Shown here in pieces: positions 15,810-24,640 of a DNA stretch of 49,023 bases. Source of the DNA: MGIIb-P sp963934015 (GTDB lineage Archaea > Thermoplasmatota > Poseidoniia > Poseidoniales > Thalassarchaeaceae); contig CAWVWT010000012.1 in the NCBI GenBank assembly GCA_963934015.1, positions 1 to 49,023 of the forward strand, written 5' to 3'. The position numbers and the translations under genes were made by a program. Numbering within the stretch: the first letter of the stretch is position 1; each line of letters starts with the position of its first letter. Below the pieces are notes generated by a model. The model saw only the letters and a program-made list of their open reading frames with translations, was not told the DNA's origin and did no database searches.

Positions 15810-15876
15810 TTTGGCAACTTTTGCCATACCTTCGTAGGCGACGGCTTCAAATGGGAGTGGTAGGTCGGCGAATTCG

Positions 15877-16026
15877 ATGGCTAAGTCGGTTACCTACAAG
15901 TGTCTGCGTTGCGGTCACATCGATGAATTCGAGGGCACACGAACTGGAATCGCCTGCAAGGCGTGCGGATTCCGTATTTTTACCAAGCCTCGCCGACAGG
16001 GTCACAAGACCTTAGATGCGGTTTGA
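15877..16026 (+). CDS. rpoP: DNA-directed RNA polymerase subunit P (Rpo12/RpoP)
   Basis: A 49-residue open frame from the ATG at 15877 to the TGA at 16024. It has the features of the archaeal homolog of eukaryotic Rpb12: a single zinc ribbon with Cys9-x2-Cys12 and Cys27-x2-Cys30, then G-F-R-I-F-T-K-P-R, which matches the family G-x-R-I-x-x-K-x-R end. The length is normal for this subunit. It sits 67 bases after guaAA and 40 bases before the RFC-like gene on the same strand, so the three may be co-transcribed. Because it is so short it is easily missed in automated annotation. Confidence 0.9.
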   Translation: MAKSVTYKCLRCGHIDEFEGTRTGIACKACGFRIFTKPRRQGHKTLDAV

Positions 16027-16066
16027 AGCGTCTTATTGAAAGACTACGACATTCTCGCTATTGACG

Positions 16067-17203
16067 ATGGCCTCGTGGCTTTCTACTCACGCCCCCAAGC
16101 GATTTGATGCTCTGGCCGTGCCTGAGCAAATCCGTAATCAATTTATTCGCGCAAGTTCGACTGGTGACCCCCCCCATTTACTGATTACAGGGCCAGCTGG
16201 AGTTGGAAAAACTGCAGCCTGGCGCTTGGTAGCCCGCCAAGTACTGGGGCCCGGTTGGAAATCGACTTGCCATGTCCTGCAGGCAAGAGATTTAGCACGC
16301 CAAGCAGGGGCAATGAAAACCTTCGAGGAATTTCTCCGACCTGCAGGCCGCCATTCTTCAGACACCCTTGCTAGCCGCACAAGCCTTGATGCATTTGATC
16401 GTAATATGTGGTCTGGTGATGTGGGTGTAGCACCCTGCGGCGAGGAGACCCCGGTTGAATTTGGTCGCGCCCCAGTCAGCCGACTAATCGTCATCGAAGA
16501 TGCAGATCATTTAGGGGCACGCCGCCAACCATATCTTCGTCGTATGATGGAATCAGAATCACACACGACTCGATTTATCTTCACCGCCCGTGCACCTAGC
16601 CGAATTATCGATGCGCTCCGCAGTCGGATGCAGCACATCCGAATCCCCCCAATCCAATCCGAAAAAATTACGTCCACTGTTCGCAAAGTCACATCACTGG
16701 AAAATATCACACTTGCTGAAGGAATGGCCGAAGATATCGCCCATATTGCAGATGGGAACTTACGTAAGGCATTGTTTACAACAGAACTTCTAGCCCGCCG
16801 ACAGATGACTGGTGAAAGAAACAGACTCTACGAAGTGGTGTCAGCGAGTACATTGCAACACGCTCGCAGAATGATTGAATTGGCCCTACGTGGACGTGTA
16901 ATAGAATGGCGATGGGAAAAACAAGGAGGTCGCAACATCAAGACACTGGAGGGGGCAATGGGCCAGTTGGATGAAATGATGGGCGCTCATGCTTTAGATG
17001 CCGAGGACATAGTTCACCAAGTCCACATGGAACTTGTTGGTAACCGCCTCATGCTTGCCCCCGCTCTGCGAAATGAGATGCTTGACGCCCTCGCAGATTG
17101 CGACACATCACTGCGACGCACAATCCACCCCCGAATCCAAATTGAGCATTTTCTACATCATGTATCTGCAGCAGGAAAACGCCACGGCCTCGCTATGAGT
17201 TGA
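16067..17203 (+). CDS. Divergent replication factor C small-subunit-like AAA+ ATPase
   Basis: A 378-residue AAA+ protein resembling clamp-loader small subunits, which load the PCNA sliding clamp on DNA. The N-terminal WLSTHAPKRFDALAVPEQI matches the RFC box (usually W-x-x-K-Y-R-P). Walker A is GPAGVGKT at 42-49. Walker B reads LIVIEDADHL at about 140-149, with Glu-Asp in the order opposite to the usual D-E-A-D. The arginine-finger region is LRSRMQHI (S-R-M for S-R-C). About 60 residues between Walker A and B (roughly 75-135) exceed the usual spacing and look like an insertion. The C-terminal helical collar region is present. An ATG at 16067 is chosen over a TTG at 16061. Whether it works in the main clamp loader or as an alternative loader is unknown. 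Confidence 0.8.
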   Translation: MASWLSTHAPKRFDALAVPEQIRNQFIRASSTGDPPHLLITGPAGVGKTAAWRLVARQVLGPGWKSTCHVLQARDLARQAGAMKTFEEFLRPAGRHSSDTLASRTSLDAFDRNMWSGDVGVAPCGEETPVEFGRAPVSRLIVIEDADHLGARRQPYLRRMMESESHTTRFIFTARAPSRIIDALRSRMQHIRIPPIQSEKITSTVRKVTSLENITLAEGMAEDIAHIADGNLRKALFTTELLARRQMTGERNRLYEVVSASTLQHARRMIELALRGRVIEWRWEKQGGRNIKTLEGAMGQLDEMMGAHALDAEDIVHQVHMELVGNRLMLAPALRNEMLDALADCDTSLRRTIHPRIQIEHFLHHVSAAGKRHGLAMS

Positions 17204-17242
17204 ACTGTAGTTCACTCGTCATCGTAGGAATGAACAAGGGAA

Positions 17243-17316
17243 CGGGCGCGGCAGGATTCGAACCCACGAAACCCGGCTTAGGAGGCCGGTGCACTATCCA
17301 GCTATGCGACGCGCCC
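17243..17316 (-). tRNA. tRNA-Arg (anticodon CCT)
   Basis: On the minus strand from 17316 the acceptor stem is GGGCGCG paired with CGCGCCC. The anticodon stem is CCGGC/GCCGG around loop CTCCTAA, giving anticodon CCT, which reads arginine AGG codons. The T arm contains GTGGGTTCGAATCCTGC. The discriminator is G at 17243. The three bases following do not spell CCA, so CCA must be added after transcription, unlike the tRNA-Asp in this window. No intron was seen. Confidence 0.95.
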
Positions 17317-17406
17317 AACCATTCCTCTTATTCGACATTGAAGGAGGTTACGGCAGCCCCCATCGTCATCCTGATGACCTGATGCCCCCTCTCCTCGATT
17401 GTTCAG

Positions 17407-18912
17407 ATGCAGAGGGGTAGCGGTGGCGTGAATCTCCCACGTCCATATGGCGAGAGCTTTGAGGTTGATGATGGACTTGAAGATTTGATTATCAACCGAT
17501 TGAATCGAATGGAAAAGAGTCGCAGATTTTGGGGACGAATTACAAACACATGGTTGTGCACCCTCGTCCGTAATTTGATACCTACCCTGGCTATTTTTAC
17601 TTCAGTAGCAGTGATGGCTATCCCCGATCAAGTAGATCCTTCACTGGCCGCTTTCGCATCTGGCGGAATAATCGTTTGTTTCATCGGTCCATCGATCCTT
17701 TCGAGTAATTTTTCTTTGTGGGTTGGGTTGGATAGACTTGGCGCTAGAGGGCGTACGCGCGACGAGCAAGACAGCAGCACCGAACGAATTCTGAATACCC
17801 TCACAGAATCACGCTTGCACGAGCATATGCGATTTAGCAATCTCTTGTCGTTTTCTTTCCTTCTTTGGCTATCAGATAGATTCCCACCTGGTGATGAAAC
17901 ACGGGGTCTCTTGCTAGTCGGCAGCATTCTTGCAGCTAGTATTGCAGTCGCTCATACCATTCTGGTCGAGCGCCGTACACCAAACCATTCTGATGACTTA
18001 CCATTTCTTGTTCACCACGCACCTAGCCAACACAAGAGTATGTTACAAGACCCATTGACTGAGATTTTAATCGCTCACCTTGACCCCGAAAGCACCAGTC
18101 GATTTTCTCTATGGCGGGACAGCCTTGTAGACAATTTGAAGGAAAAAGAAAACCCGAATGAATCGATTGAACATATTTTACATCTTACTCACCTACACGG
18201 TCGAAAAATGCTTTCACACCACCAACTAGTTCAGGAATTTGAGAAACTGGTTGGGCCCGATAAAGTTGAACCCACAATATTGAAAAATCCCCACCTAGAC
18301 CTTCCAACACTTTCTAGATTGATGGGCCATACTCGGGCATGGCAAAGTGATTTATTCCGTCAAATAGATCGCTTACAATTCGGACTTATGGATCATAATG
18401 CATCCATCGCAGGGCATTCATGGAGGTTAGACGCAAGCCTCCCACTTCGCTGTGGGGAATCTCGTGGAGATTTGTTCGTAATGGTGAATAATCTCGGCTC
18501 TAAATCAACCCCAATCGAACTTGAAGTTCACGTGCCGGATGGTCAACCTTCACGCCAAAAATTCAAACTTACACCAGAACCATTGACACCTCCTAACCAC
18601 CCGTTGCCAATGTGGTCTAACGATGAAGAAGATGTTGTTACTTGGATCAGCAATTTGGTTGGCTCGGCTCATGTACTATGGCTTGGAGTTGCTTGGGCAG
18701 ATGATATTGAGGGGCGCCGTCCCGTGCGCATTTCAATTCGACATATCGATGGCCAAACAATCAGTTCAGATACACTTTGGACACACGTTCATCCACGTTC
18801 AAGTGGTGGAGAATCCCTCCGCCGCCGTATGGGCGTGGCTCGAACAGCGGCTCGCCGTTGGCAAAATCAGGCCCTCATCCACACAGACCGTTCGAAATTC
18901 ATCGCACCGTAG
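17407..18912 (+). CDS. Membrane protein of unknown function
   Basis: A 501-residue protein without a family I can name. The first 50 residues are hydrophilic. Four hydrophobic segments follow at about 57-74, 80-98, 147-160 and 167-186, consistent with a small membrane domain of four helices. Residues about 195-330 are helical and charged, and about 345-480 look like a beta-rich soluble domain (for example GDLFVMVNNLGSKSTPIELEVHVPDG), reminiscent of Ig-like folds but not assignable. The final 25 residues are basic. The gene lies between tRNA-Arg (opposite strand) and the flavoprotein gene, with 80 bases to the latter. That gap contains a short hairpin (GCACC/GGTGC near 18930) and a TTTATGAT element near 18950 that may start the flavoprotein transcript. 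Confidence 0.7.
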   Translation: MQRGSGGVNLPRPYGESFEVDDGLEDLIINRLNRMEKSRRFWGRITNTWLCTLVRNLIPTLAIFTSVAVMAIPDQVDPSLAAFASGGIIVCFIGPSILSSNFSLWVGLDRLGARGRTRDEQDSSTERILNTLTESRLHEHMRFSNLLSFSFLLWLSDRFPPGDETRGLLLVGSILAASIAVAHTILVERRTPNHSDDLPFLVHHAPSQHKSMLQDPLTEILIAHLDPESTSRFSLWRDSLVDNLKEKENPNESIEHILHLTHLHGRKMLSHHQLVQEFEKLVGPDKVEPTILKNPHLDLPTLSRLMGHTRAWQSDLFRQIDRLQFGLMDHNASIAGHSWRLDASLPLRCGESRGDLFVMVNNLGSKSTPIELEVHVPDGQPSRQKFKLTPEPLTPPNHPLPMWSNDEEDVVTWISNLVGSAHVLWLGVAWADDIEGRRPVRISIRHIDGQTISSDTLWTHVHPRSSGGESLRRRMGVARTAARRWQNQALIHTDRSKFIAP

Positions 18913-18992
18913 GTGCGAGAGCGCGTAGGGATGCACCGTAAGGGGTGCGTTTATGATACCCCTTCAATTGGACAAGACCGTTCGGTGATATC

Positions 18993-20585
18993 ATGCAGGC
19001 ATGGGACGTTGTCATCATCGGCGGCAGTATTGCATCATTACGTGCCGCAATCGCAGCATCTGATGAAGGTGCGACGGTCACCGTTCTGAGCTCATCCCCT
19101 TCTTCCGCATTTGTTGATGACGCAATGAGTTGCGGCTTAGCCGCATCTTCAGGTGAGACGGACCCTTCTGAACACGCTGCTGACACTCGACGGGTCGGCG
19201 CAGATTTGTGTGAGGCCGACATTGTAGCATCTTCAACAAATTCAGCCGTCCACCATCTTGCTGAATTGGAGAGATGGGGCCTCAACCTTCGACGTGATCG
19301 AAATGGCACCCCGCATCTTGGGAAATTGCCAGGCCAATCGAATCCACGTACCGCAAGTACTGGAGATTCCACCCTACGCGAGGTCCGCTCAATTCTTGAA
19401 GAACAATGTATCAAGCGCAACATTCCACGTAGAGGGGATATCGAAGTCCTCAACATCGTCATGAATAGGGGGCGGGCAAGTGGCCTCATCGCATTGGACA
19501 TTCAATCAGGTGAGATATTTGCCATTCAAACCAAGTCAATTCTATTGGCTGGTTCCGGTTTTCAAAGCGCTTGGAATGGCGACGGGATCGCAATGGGTAC
19601 TGCAGCATCTCTTGCGCTTCGGTCCAACATCCCCCTTGCCGATCTAGAATTCATCTCAATGCACCCATTGACTGTCGCAGACACATCACTTTGCCTTCCA
19701 TTGGATGTATTAGGGTCAGGGGGAATAGTCAACGGTTCAGATGGACAACCCCTGTCAACGGAAGGGGGACCTGATGCTTTGGCCCACTCCATCATCGCAA
19801 TTGGCGGAGCATCGCTAGATCTCACCGCAATTCCCCGCTCTGCCTCACCGTGGTTCGCAGGTGTAGCAAAATCACTTTCATCTCGTTGTGGAATCGATTG
19901 TACAACCGAATTAATACCCCTAATGCCAATTGCTGGACCAACTATTGGTGGCATTCCCACCGATGCATCCGGACAAGCCATCAATGGAACATGGGACTCC
20001 CCCCTTCCCGGTTTGTTTGCTGCAGGAGATGCAGCTTGCTCAGGATTGCATGGGGCTGCATTGAACAGTGGTGACCACCTTCTAGGTGCACTTGCTAGTG
20101 GTGCCACAGCAGGCACCTCAGCAGCAATTCACGCAGGCTCATCTAAACACGCAGATTCCGGCGCAATTTCAGTCGCATTGTCAGAGGCACACCATTCCCA
20201 CGACTCAATGCTTACAGAAGCAGGCGCCGCAGGTGCAAATTATGGTGTTGTCCAATCAAGTTTGGCCAGTACAATGCGAGCCCACATGGGCGTCGCGCGT
20301 AATGCTGCGGGCCTTTCAACCGCGGCAGCGACAATTCAGGAACTCCAAGAAACTACGATGAAGATTAGTGACACCAGCCCAGTGATGAATACGGAAATGG
20401 TATCCATGATCCGCACTCAAGGGTTGTTGTCGGTCGCGTCAGCAGCGGTATCAGCCGCATTAGCACGCGAAGAAAGTCGTGGCACACACATTCGAACAGA
20501 CCATCCAGACACAGATCCAAAGTTGGCGAGACACTCACTTTCTGGTAGTGATGGAACCGTCGTTAACCTGTCACTACGCAACTGA
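18993..20585 (+). CDS. Succinate dehydrogenase/fumarate reductase-like flavoprotein with altered active site
   Basis: A 530-residue flavoprotein of the SdhA/FrdA/L-aspartate oxidase superfamily. The FAD-binding N-terminus (DVVIIGGSIASLRAAIAA), the MSCGLAASSGETDPSEHAADT region, the HP of the substrate loop (ISMHPLTV, His224), the FAD-binding end LPGLFAAGDAACSGLHGA and the C-terminal helical domain are all recognisable. Residues that bind or protonate the dicarboxylate appear changed. R-G-E-G-G is LGSGG (240-244), H-Y-T-M-G-G is GPTIGG (315-320), and the N-R-L-G after HGA is LNSG. There is no iron-sulfur or membrane-anchor subunit gene nearby. It is therefore unlikely to be respiratory complex II. 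A different substrate is more plausible. The alignment was done by eye. Confidence 0.8.
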   Translation: MQAWDVVIIGGSIASLRAAIAASDEGATVTVLSSSPSSAFVDDAMSCGLAASSGETDPSEHAADTRRVGADLCEADIVASSTNSAVHHLAELERWGLNLRRDRNGTPHLGKLPGQSNPRTASTGDSTLREVRSILEEQCIKRNIPRRGDIEVLNIVMNRGRASGLIALDIQSGEIFAIQTKSILLAGSGFQSAWNGDGIAMGTAASLALRSNIPLADLEFISMHPLTVADTSLCLPLDVLGSGGIVNGSDGQPLSTEGGPDALAHSIIAIGGASLDLTAIPRSASPWFAGVAKSLSSRCGIDCTTELIPLMPIAGPTIGGIPTDASGQAINGTWDSPLPGLFAAGDAACSGLHGAALNSGDHLLGALASGATAGTSAAIHAGSSKHADSGAISVALSEAHHSHDSMLTEAGAAGANYGVVQSSLASTMRAHMGVARNAAGLSTAAATIQELQETTMKISDTSPVMNTEMVSMIRTQGLLSVASAAVSAALAREESRGTHIRTDHPDTDPKLARHSLSGSDGTVVNLSLRN

Positions 20586-20709
20586 CCCACGTCGAGCATA
20601 AATGCACTCAGTCGACATAGCCCCCGGGCGTGTACTCTTCAACACCCTTAGGCTCATGAGCACACATCTGACAGCCAATGATAAGAGAACAAGGCCACTC
20701 CGTCAGTCC

Positions 20710-21969
20710 ATGCGATTGAATCGAAGAACCCCACACGCATTCTTCGCCATATTTTGCCTATGCTTATTGTTGACTGGATGCATTTCATCGGAACTTCCCG
20801 AAGAACCACCCGAAGAAGAAAAGTGGACAGCAACGATTACACCGATAATCACGACAAGCGAAAACAATCCTGTTGTTGCGAATATACGTTCAATCAACGA
20901 TGGACAAGTGATTGCATTTACAGAACCCCTTCAAGGTAGATTCAGCCTAGTATCAGATTCTAATTGCAACCCGGCGTCGTGTATATTCGAATCATACAAT
21001 TTGAGTACAGGAACTGAACCATTTGCTCCAGTAAGAGTTTCTTATGGGAGTGTAGGGGCGGGCAGTACTGGTGCTTGGATTGTATCAGATATTGGGATTT
21101 TATACCCCTCAAATGAGAAATCAGGCCGTGTCATACTTTTTGATGATGCAACCCAAGAATCCACCACCATCATCGATGAAATTGGTCGAACAGTATGTGC
21201 AGAACCAGGAGATTTTGATGGAGATGGCGACATCGATCTCACACTCTGCGAATTTGGTCATGATGAAGGTACAGTTTCTTGGCTTGAGAACGATGCGGGA
21301 AATTGGCATCAACACATCCTAGATTCGCGCCCTGGAAGCATTCACGCCATACCGGTAGATGTAGATTCAGACAACGATTTAGACATCGTTGCAGTATTGT
21401 CCCAGAACATCGAAGAAATCATGTTATATCGAAATGATGGAACAGGAAATTTTTCCACAGAGTCGCTTTACAACTCAAATTTGACGTATTTCGGGATGAG
21501 CGGCCTCCGTATTGGAGATCTCGATGATGATGGTGATGATGACCTTATTTTCACCAACGGGGATACGATGGACTTTGATACACCACCCGAAATAAACCCA
21601 AATCAATTACATGGTGTTGCTTGGTTGGAAAATGATGGTGAAGGTGGATTCACCTACCATGACATTATTCGAAACTGGGGTGCTTACGATACAGCAATTT
21701 CAGATATCGATGGGGATGGAGATCTAGATATGATTTTGATTTGTTTACAGACAGATGGGCAATTTCCTTCCGAAACCAATCGAACACAAATCGTTCTTCT
21801 AGAGCGTCAAGATTCAATGTGGATTCGACATGACATTGAGACAACTGGCCCCCATAGAATGCTTACAATCGAAGTTGTTGGCAACACCTTCCTAGTAGCA
21901 AGCCACGACCCTATGAATCAGGGTGGTGAGTTGTTCACACTTGCTAGATTGGACTTCACTCCACCTTGA
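20710..21969 (+). CDS. Secreted lipoprotein with VCBS/FG-GAP repeats
   Basis: A 419-residue surface protein. The N-terminus has basic residues, a hydrophobic core (FFAIFCLCLLL) and a lipobox LLTGC, so Cys24 is the probable lipid-modified first residue of the mature protein. An acidic and Pro-rich linker follows. The rest contains at least four VCBS/FG-GAP-type repeats, each with a calcium-binding loop: GDFDGDGDIDLTL, DVDSDNDLDIVAVL, GDLDDDGDDDLIF and SDIDGDGDLDMIL. These repeats build a beta-propeller as in integrin alpha chains, used in adhesion or binding. I start at the ATG at 20710 because it gives a well-formed signal sequence; ATGs at 20602 and 20656 give a long hydrophilic leader. The ligand is unknown. 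Confidence 0.85.
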   Translation: MRLNRRTPHAFFAIFCLCLLLTGCISSELPEEPPEEEKWTATITPIITTSENNPVVANIRSINDGQVIAFTEPLQGRFSLVSDSNCNPASCIFESYNLSTGTEPFAPVRVSYGSVGAGSTGAWIVSDIGILYPSNEKSGRVILFDDATQESTTIIDEIGRTVCAEPGDFDGDGDIDLTLCEFGHDEGTVSWLENDAGNWHQHILDSRPGSIHAIPVDVDSDNDLDIVAVLSQNIEEIMLYRNDGTGNFSTESLYNSNLTYFGMSGLRIGDLDDDGDDDLIFTNGDTMDFDTPPEINPNQLHGVAWLENDGEGGFTYHDIIRNWGAYDTAISDIDGDGDLDMILICLQTDGQFPSETNRTQIVLLERQDSMWIRHDIETTGPHRMLTIEVVGNTFLVASHDPMNQGGELFTLARLDFTPP

Positions 21970-22003
21970 GTCGATTTATCATAGATGTCGTCATCGGACA
22001 GCC

Positions 22004-22438
22004 ATGGAAGGGCCCACATTGTTCACGAAAATCATCCGTGGCGACATACCTTCTTCACGAGTTGCTGAAGGGGACACATGGTATGCATTCCTCGACATAT
22101 ATCCTCGCCGCGTAGGGCACACATTGGTCGTCCCCAAAGAGCAAGCACAGCGAATCGCCGAGCTTTCATCCGAAAGCCTTCATGGCTTGATGGAAGGTGT
22201 CGTAGAAGTTCAGAGACGCCTTACAGCAGAATTCGGAACAACCGACTTTTCTGTTGGGATTCACGATGGACCTACCGCCGGCCAAGAAGTTCCTCACGTG
22301 CACATTCACATTTGTCCGAGGACGTTTGGAGATGGCGGCCTCAGTTTGCTTGCATGTTGGCCAAATTCACCTCCCCCGGGCGGTGAACCTGATTTTACAG
22401 CCCTGTCAGAACTATCCGAACGACTACAATCACATTAA
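22004..22438 (+). CDS. HIT-family nucleotide hydrolase/transferase
   Basis: A 144-residue protein of the histidine triad family. The signature HVHIH sits at 98-102, with His100 as the expected nucleophile, inside the usual context GQEVPHVHIHICPR. The N-terminal FTKIIRGDIPSSRVAEGDTWYAFLDIYPRRVGHTLVVPKE is textbook HIT (F-x-x-I-I-x-G-x-I-P... A-F-x-D-I-x-P-x-x-x-G-H-x-L-V-x-P-K). Such proteins hydrolyse AMP-lysine, dinucleoside polyphosphates or similar compounds. The start is the ATG at 22004, with upstream in-frame sequence overlapping the lipoprotein gene. It is 21 bases before the second acyltransferase gene. Confidence 0.93.
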   Translation: MEGPTLFTKIIRGDIPSSRVAEGDTWYAFLDIYPRRVGHTLVVPKEQAQRIAELSSESLHGLMEGVVEVQRRLTAEFGTTDFSVGIHDGPTAGQEVPHVHIHICPRTFGDGGLSLLACWPNSPPPGGEPDFTALSELSERLQSH

Positions 22439-22459
22439 TACGATCCATTAGGTGATTTT

Positions 22460-23998
22460 ATGGCGGAAAAGATCATTCAATCGGGAAATGATGGGGCCGT
22501 AGACCACCATGGTGAAGTCCTCCCCTCTCTTTCTAAAAGCGCATCCCGAATTGACGTGAATAAAATCGAAAGTAAGAGGCGACATTCATCGAAACCCGGC
22601 GACCATCCTGGAATTCTTTGGTTTTACAACGCCATCACAAGTTTATGCAGATTGGCAATGCGTCAACAATTTCGCACCATCGAAGTGACTGGACAGGAAC
22701 ATATTGCAGAGAATGCTGGGATCCTCACAGTTGGTTGGCACACCAATGCCCTAATCGATCCAACTTCGATTGTAGTAACCCAACCGAAAACACTGGTTTT
22801 CGGCGGTCGTCACGACCTAATTACCCGCCCGATTATTGGCCCCATGGCTTCCATTTCAGGAGCTCAACCCGTCATCCGCCAAGCTGAACTCGCTCGGGGC
22901 GGGGCATCTAAGGAAGCGGCAACGAGGATTAATTCAAAGACCATGCTCACCCTTGCAGAATGCATAGCTCATGGTCACGGAACAGCATTGTTTCCAGAGG
23001 GGACTTCGCATGAAGATTCCAAAATGCGCCGACTTCGAACAGGGCCTGTACGTTCGGTTATTGCCGCTAATTCAATTGCACACGAAAAAGGACTACCGGA
23101 ACCCCACCTTCTTCCTGTCGGCCTCCACTATCGTGTTTCATGGTACTTCAGAACCGATGCTTGGATTGAATATGGTGAACCCATCCGTTTGGATGACGCG
23201 ATCCATCCCGAAGAAGATCGTAAACGATTGATGAATGGCGAGTGGATTGAGGCCCCAGCAGATAGAGTCAACAACTTGCGAGACAAAGTTAGAGAAAGAC
23301 TCGCTCCGATGACCCCGGACGCAGAATCATGGGATGAACATCGCGCTTGGCATGTTCTTGGGCACCTGCGCACAATTGCGCGGGGCCAACATCTCAATTC
23401 ATGGCGAGAAGAAGTTCTCGCTGCACGCTCGGTTAGGGATGAAATACGCCAAGGTGACAGCCAATTGATTTCATTGCAGCCCACAGCAGAGCGAATTGGG
23501 AAGGCGCTTCATACCACAGGATTGGATGGACGCGCATTCGCTTCAAACGGGTTGCGAAAAACACGAATCACAGAGCACCTAGCCATTATCCCTGCATTGA
23601 TTCTGGCCATTCTTTCTGCACCATTGACATTGTTTGGAAGCGGTTTGATGATTCTCATCGCCAAGGTCCTTGGAGACAGCACAGACGAGGGTCTTGATGC
23701 CCGTACCACATATCACTTCCTTGCCTCACTTATTGGACCCTTGATTATCTGGCCAATACCTATCGGGATTTCCCTCCTCACAGCCATCTTTGGTCCGTGG
23801 GTTATTTCGACACTACAAATTATTGTAATCATCATTTTGCTTCCAGTAGTATTCCACCTTTCCAACAAGGTCGCCATTCTCGCGTGGGATTTGCATATCA
23901 TATCGCGTAATGCCCGTCGCCTCAATCGATTACGACGTGATTCAGAATCACAATCGATTGGTAAAGACATCGTTGATTTGCTCGCTGCGCTGAAATAG
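22460..23998 (+). CDS. PlsC-like acyltransferase, second paralog
   Basis: A 512-residue protein related to the acyltransferase at 7958-9574. The LPLAT domain begins at about residue 50 after a hydrophilic leader. It has GWHTNALIDP (His94...Asp100, H-x5-D type), FPEGTSHEDSKMRRLRTGPVRS (178-199) and a third block LLPVGLHYR. Two to three hydrophobic segments at about 375-470 indicate membrane anchoring. Unlike the first paralog it has a charged 50-residue N-terminal extension and lacks the Trp/Pro/Asp tail. It probably acylates a glycerolipid intermediate; two copies could serve the two glycerol positions. It is spaced 21 bases after the HIT gene and 21 bases before the next gene, suggesting one transcript. 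Confidence 0.85.
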   Translation: MAEKIIQSGNDGAVDHHGEVLPSLSKSASRIDVNKIESKRRHSSKPGDHPGILWFYNAITSLCRLAMRQQFRTIEVTGQEHIAENAGILTVGWHTNALIDPTSIVVTQPKTLVFGGRHDLITRPIIGPMASISGAQPVIRQAELARGGASKEAATRINSKTMLTLAECIAHGHGTALFPEGTSHEDSKMRRLRTGPVRSVIAANSIAHEKGLPEPHLLPVGLHYRVSWYFRTDAWIEYGEPIRLDDAIHPEEDRKRLMNGEWIEAPADRVNNLRDKVRERLAPMTPDAESWDEHRAWHVLGHLRTIARGQHLNSWREEVLAARSVRDEIRQGDSQLISLQPTAERIGKALHTTGLDGRAFASNGLRKTRITEHLAIIPALILAILSAPLTLFGSGLMILIAKVLGDSTDEGLDARTTYHFLASLIGPLIIWPIPIGISLLTAIFGPWVISTLQIIVIIILLPVVFHLSNKVAILAWDLHIISRNARRLNRLRRDSESQSIGKDIVDLLAALK

Positions 23999-24019
23999 GT
24001 CGCCATCCGCCACCCACCC

Positions 24020-24640
24020 ATGGGGGCCCGCGAGATTGAGGAGCGTGTTCGGAATTGGTTGTCAGGAGAGGGCCTTGAAATTAAGGAACGCGAAGATCCC
24101 CGTGCTGATTTCCATTTCCTCGTGAGATACCCTCCAACCAAGCATGGCCATTTGTTCAATGTTTTATCACCAAAGGAACGCAGCCTTTTGGTGATTTCAA
24201 GTGTGACACAAGTTGATTCCGGGCAACAGGATGAGATGTCGAAGCACGCTACTGCAGATCCAGATGGTTGGGAAGAATGGCTTCATGAAACACGACTTCA
24301 ATTGACACGTTCGCATGTGGATTGGGTATTACATGTTGGACACGGTGAAAAGAAACCGGGGCCGCTCCAAGCGTTCAATCTATCACTGCCGACTTGGTTT
24401 GATGGAGTCACCCAAAACGAAGTAATGCAGACGCTTCGACGATTGTGGCTGTCCAAGTTATCTGTGATTCACGACATCAAATTTTCATATGGCCCGGGCA
24501 TTGGTAAACCCGGCCCGGTAGATGATTGGGCCAAAAGCGGATCACCACCAGCGCCAGATACTACACCTTCGACCAAAGAGGTAGAAACCGACGAAACGGG
24601 CGGCTTTGGTACAGGATTTGACCCATCTGAATGGGCGTAA
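24020..24640 (+). CDS. Small archaeal protein, possibly DUF2299
   Basis: A 206-residue soluble protein. Its first 150 residues (start AREIEERVRNWLSGEGLEIKEREDPRADFHFLVRYPP) resemble DUF2299, an archaeal family of unknown role with a helix-WL-x-x-E-G start followed by a beta-sheet reminiscent of type III secretion chaperone folds. The assignment is from memory of the family pattern and is moderate. The last 45 residues are acidic, rich in Pro, Thr and Gly, and probably disordered, ending in DPSEWA. It follows the second acyltransferase gene by 21 bases. Confidence 0.6.
   Translation: MGAREIEERVRNWLSGEGLEIKEREDPRADFHFLVRYPPTKHGHLFNVLSPKERSLLVISSVTQVDSGQQDEMSKHATADPDGWEEWLHETRLQLTRSHVDWVLHVGHGEKKPGPLQAFNLSLPTWFDGVTQNEVMQTLRRLWLSKLSVIHDIKFSYGPGIGKPGPVDDWAKSGSPPAPDTTPSTKEVETDETGGFGTGFDPSEWA

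Noticed and set aside
17200..17382. Open frame of 60 codons across the tRNA-Arg region
   Set aside because: It is the complement of the tRNA gene and has no ribosome-binding site or coding character.
19562..20116. 184-codon minus-strand frame inside the flavoprotein gene
   Set aside because: Shadow frame; the plus strand encodes a well-recognised FAD protein.
18993..20585. Annotating the flavoprotein as SdhA of respiratory complex II
   Set aside because: Active-site residues are not conserved and no iron-sulfur or anchor subunits are adjacent.
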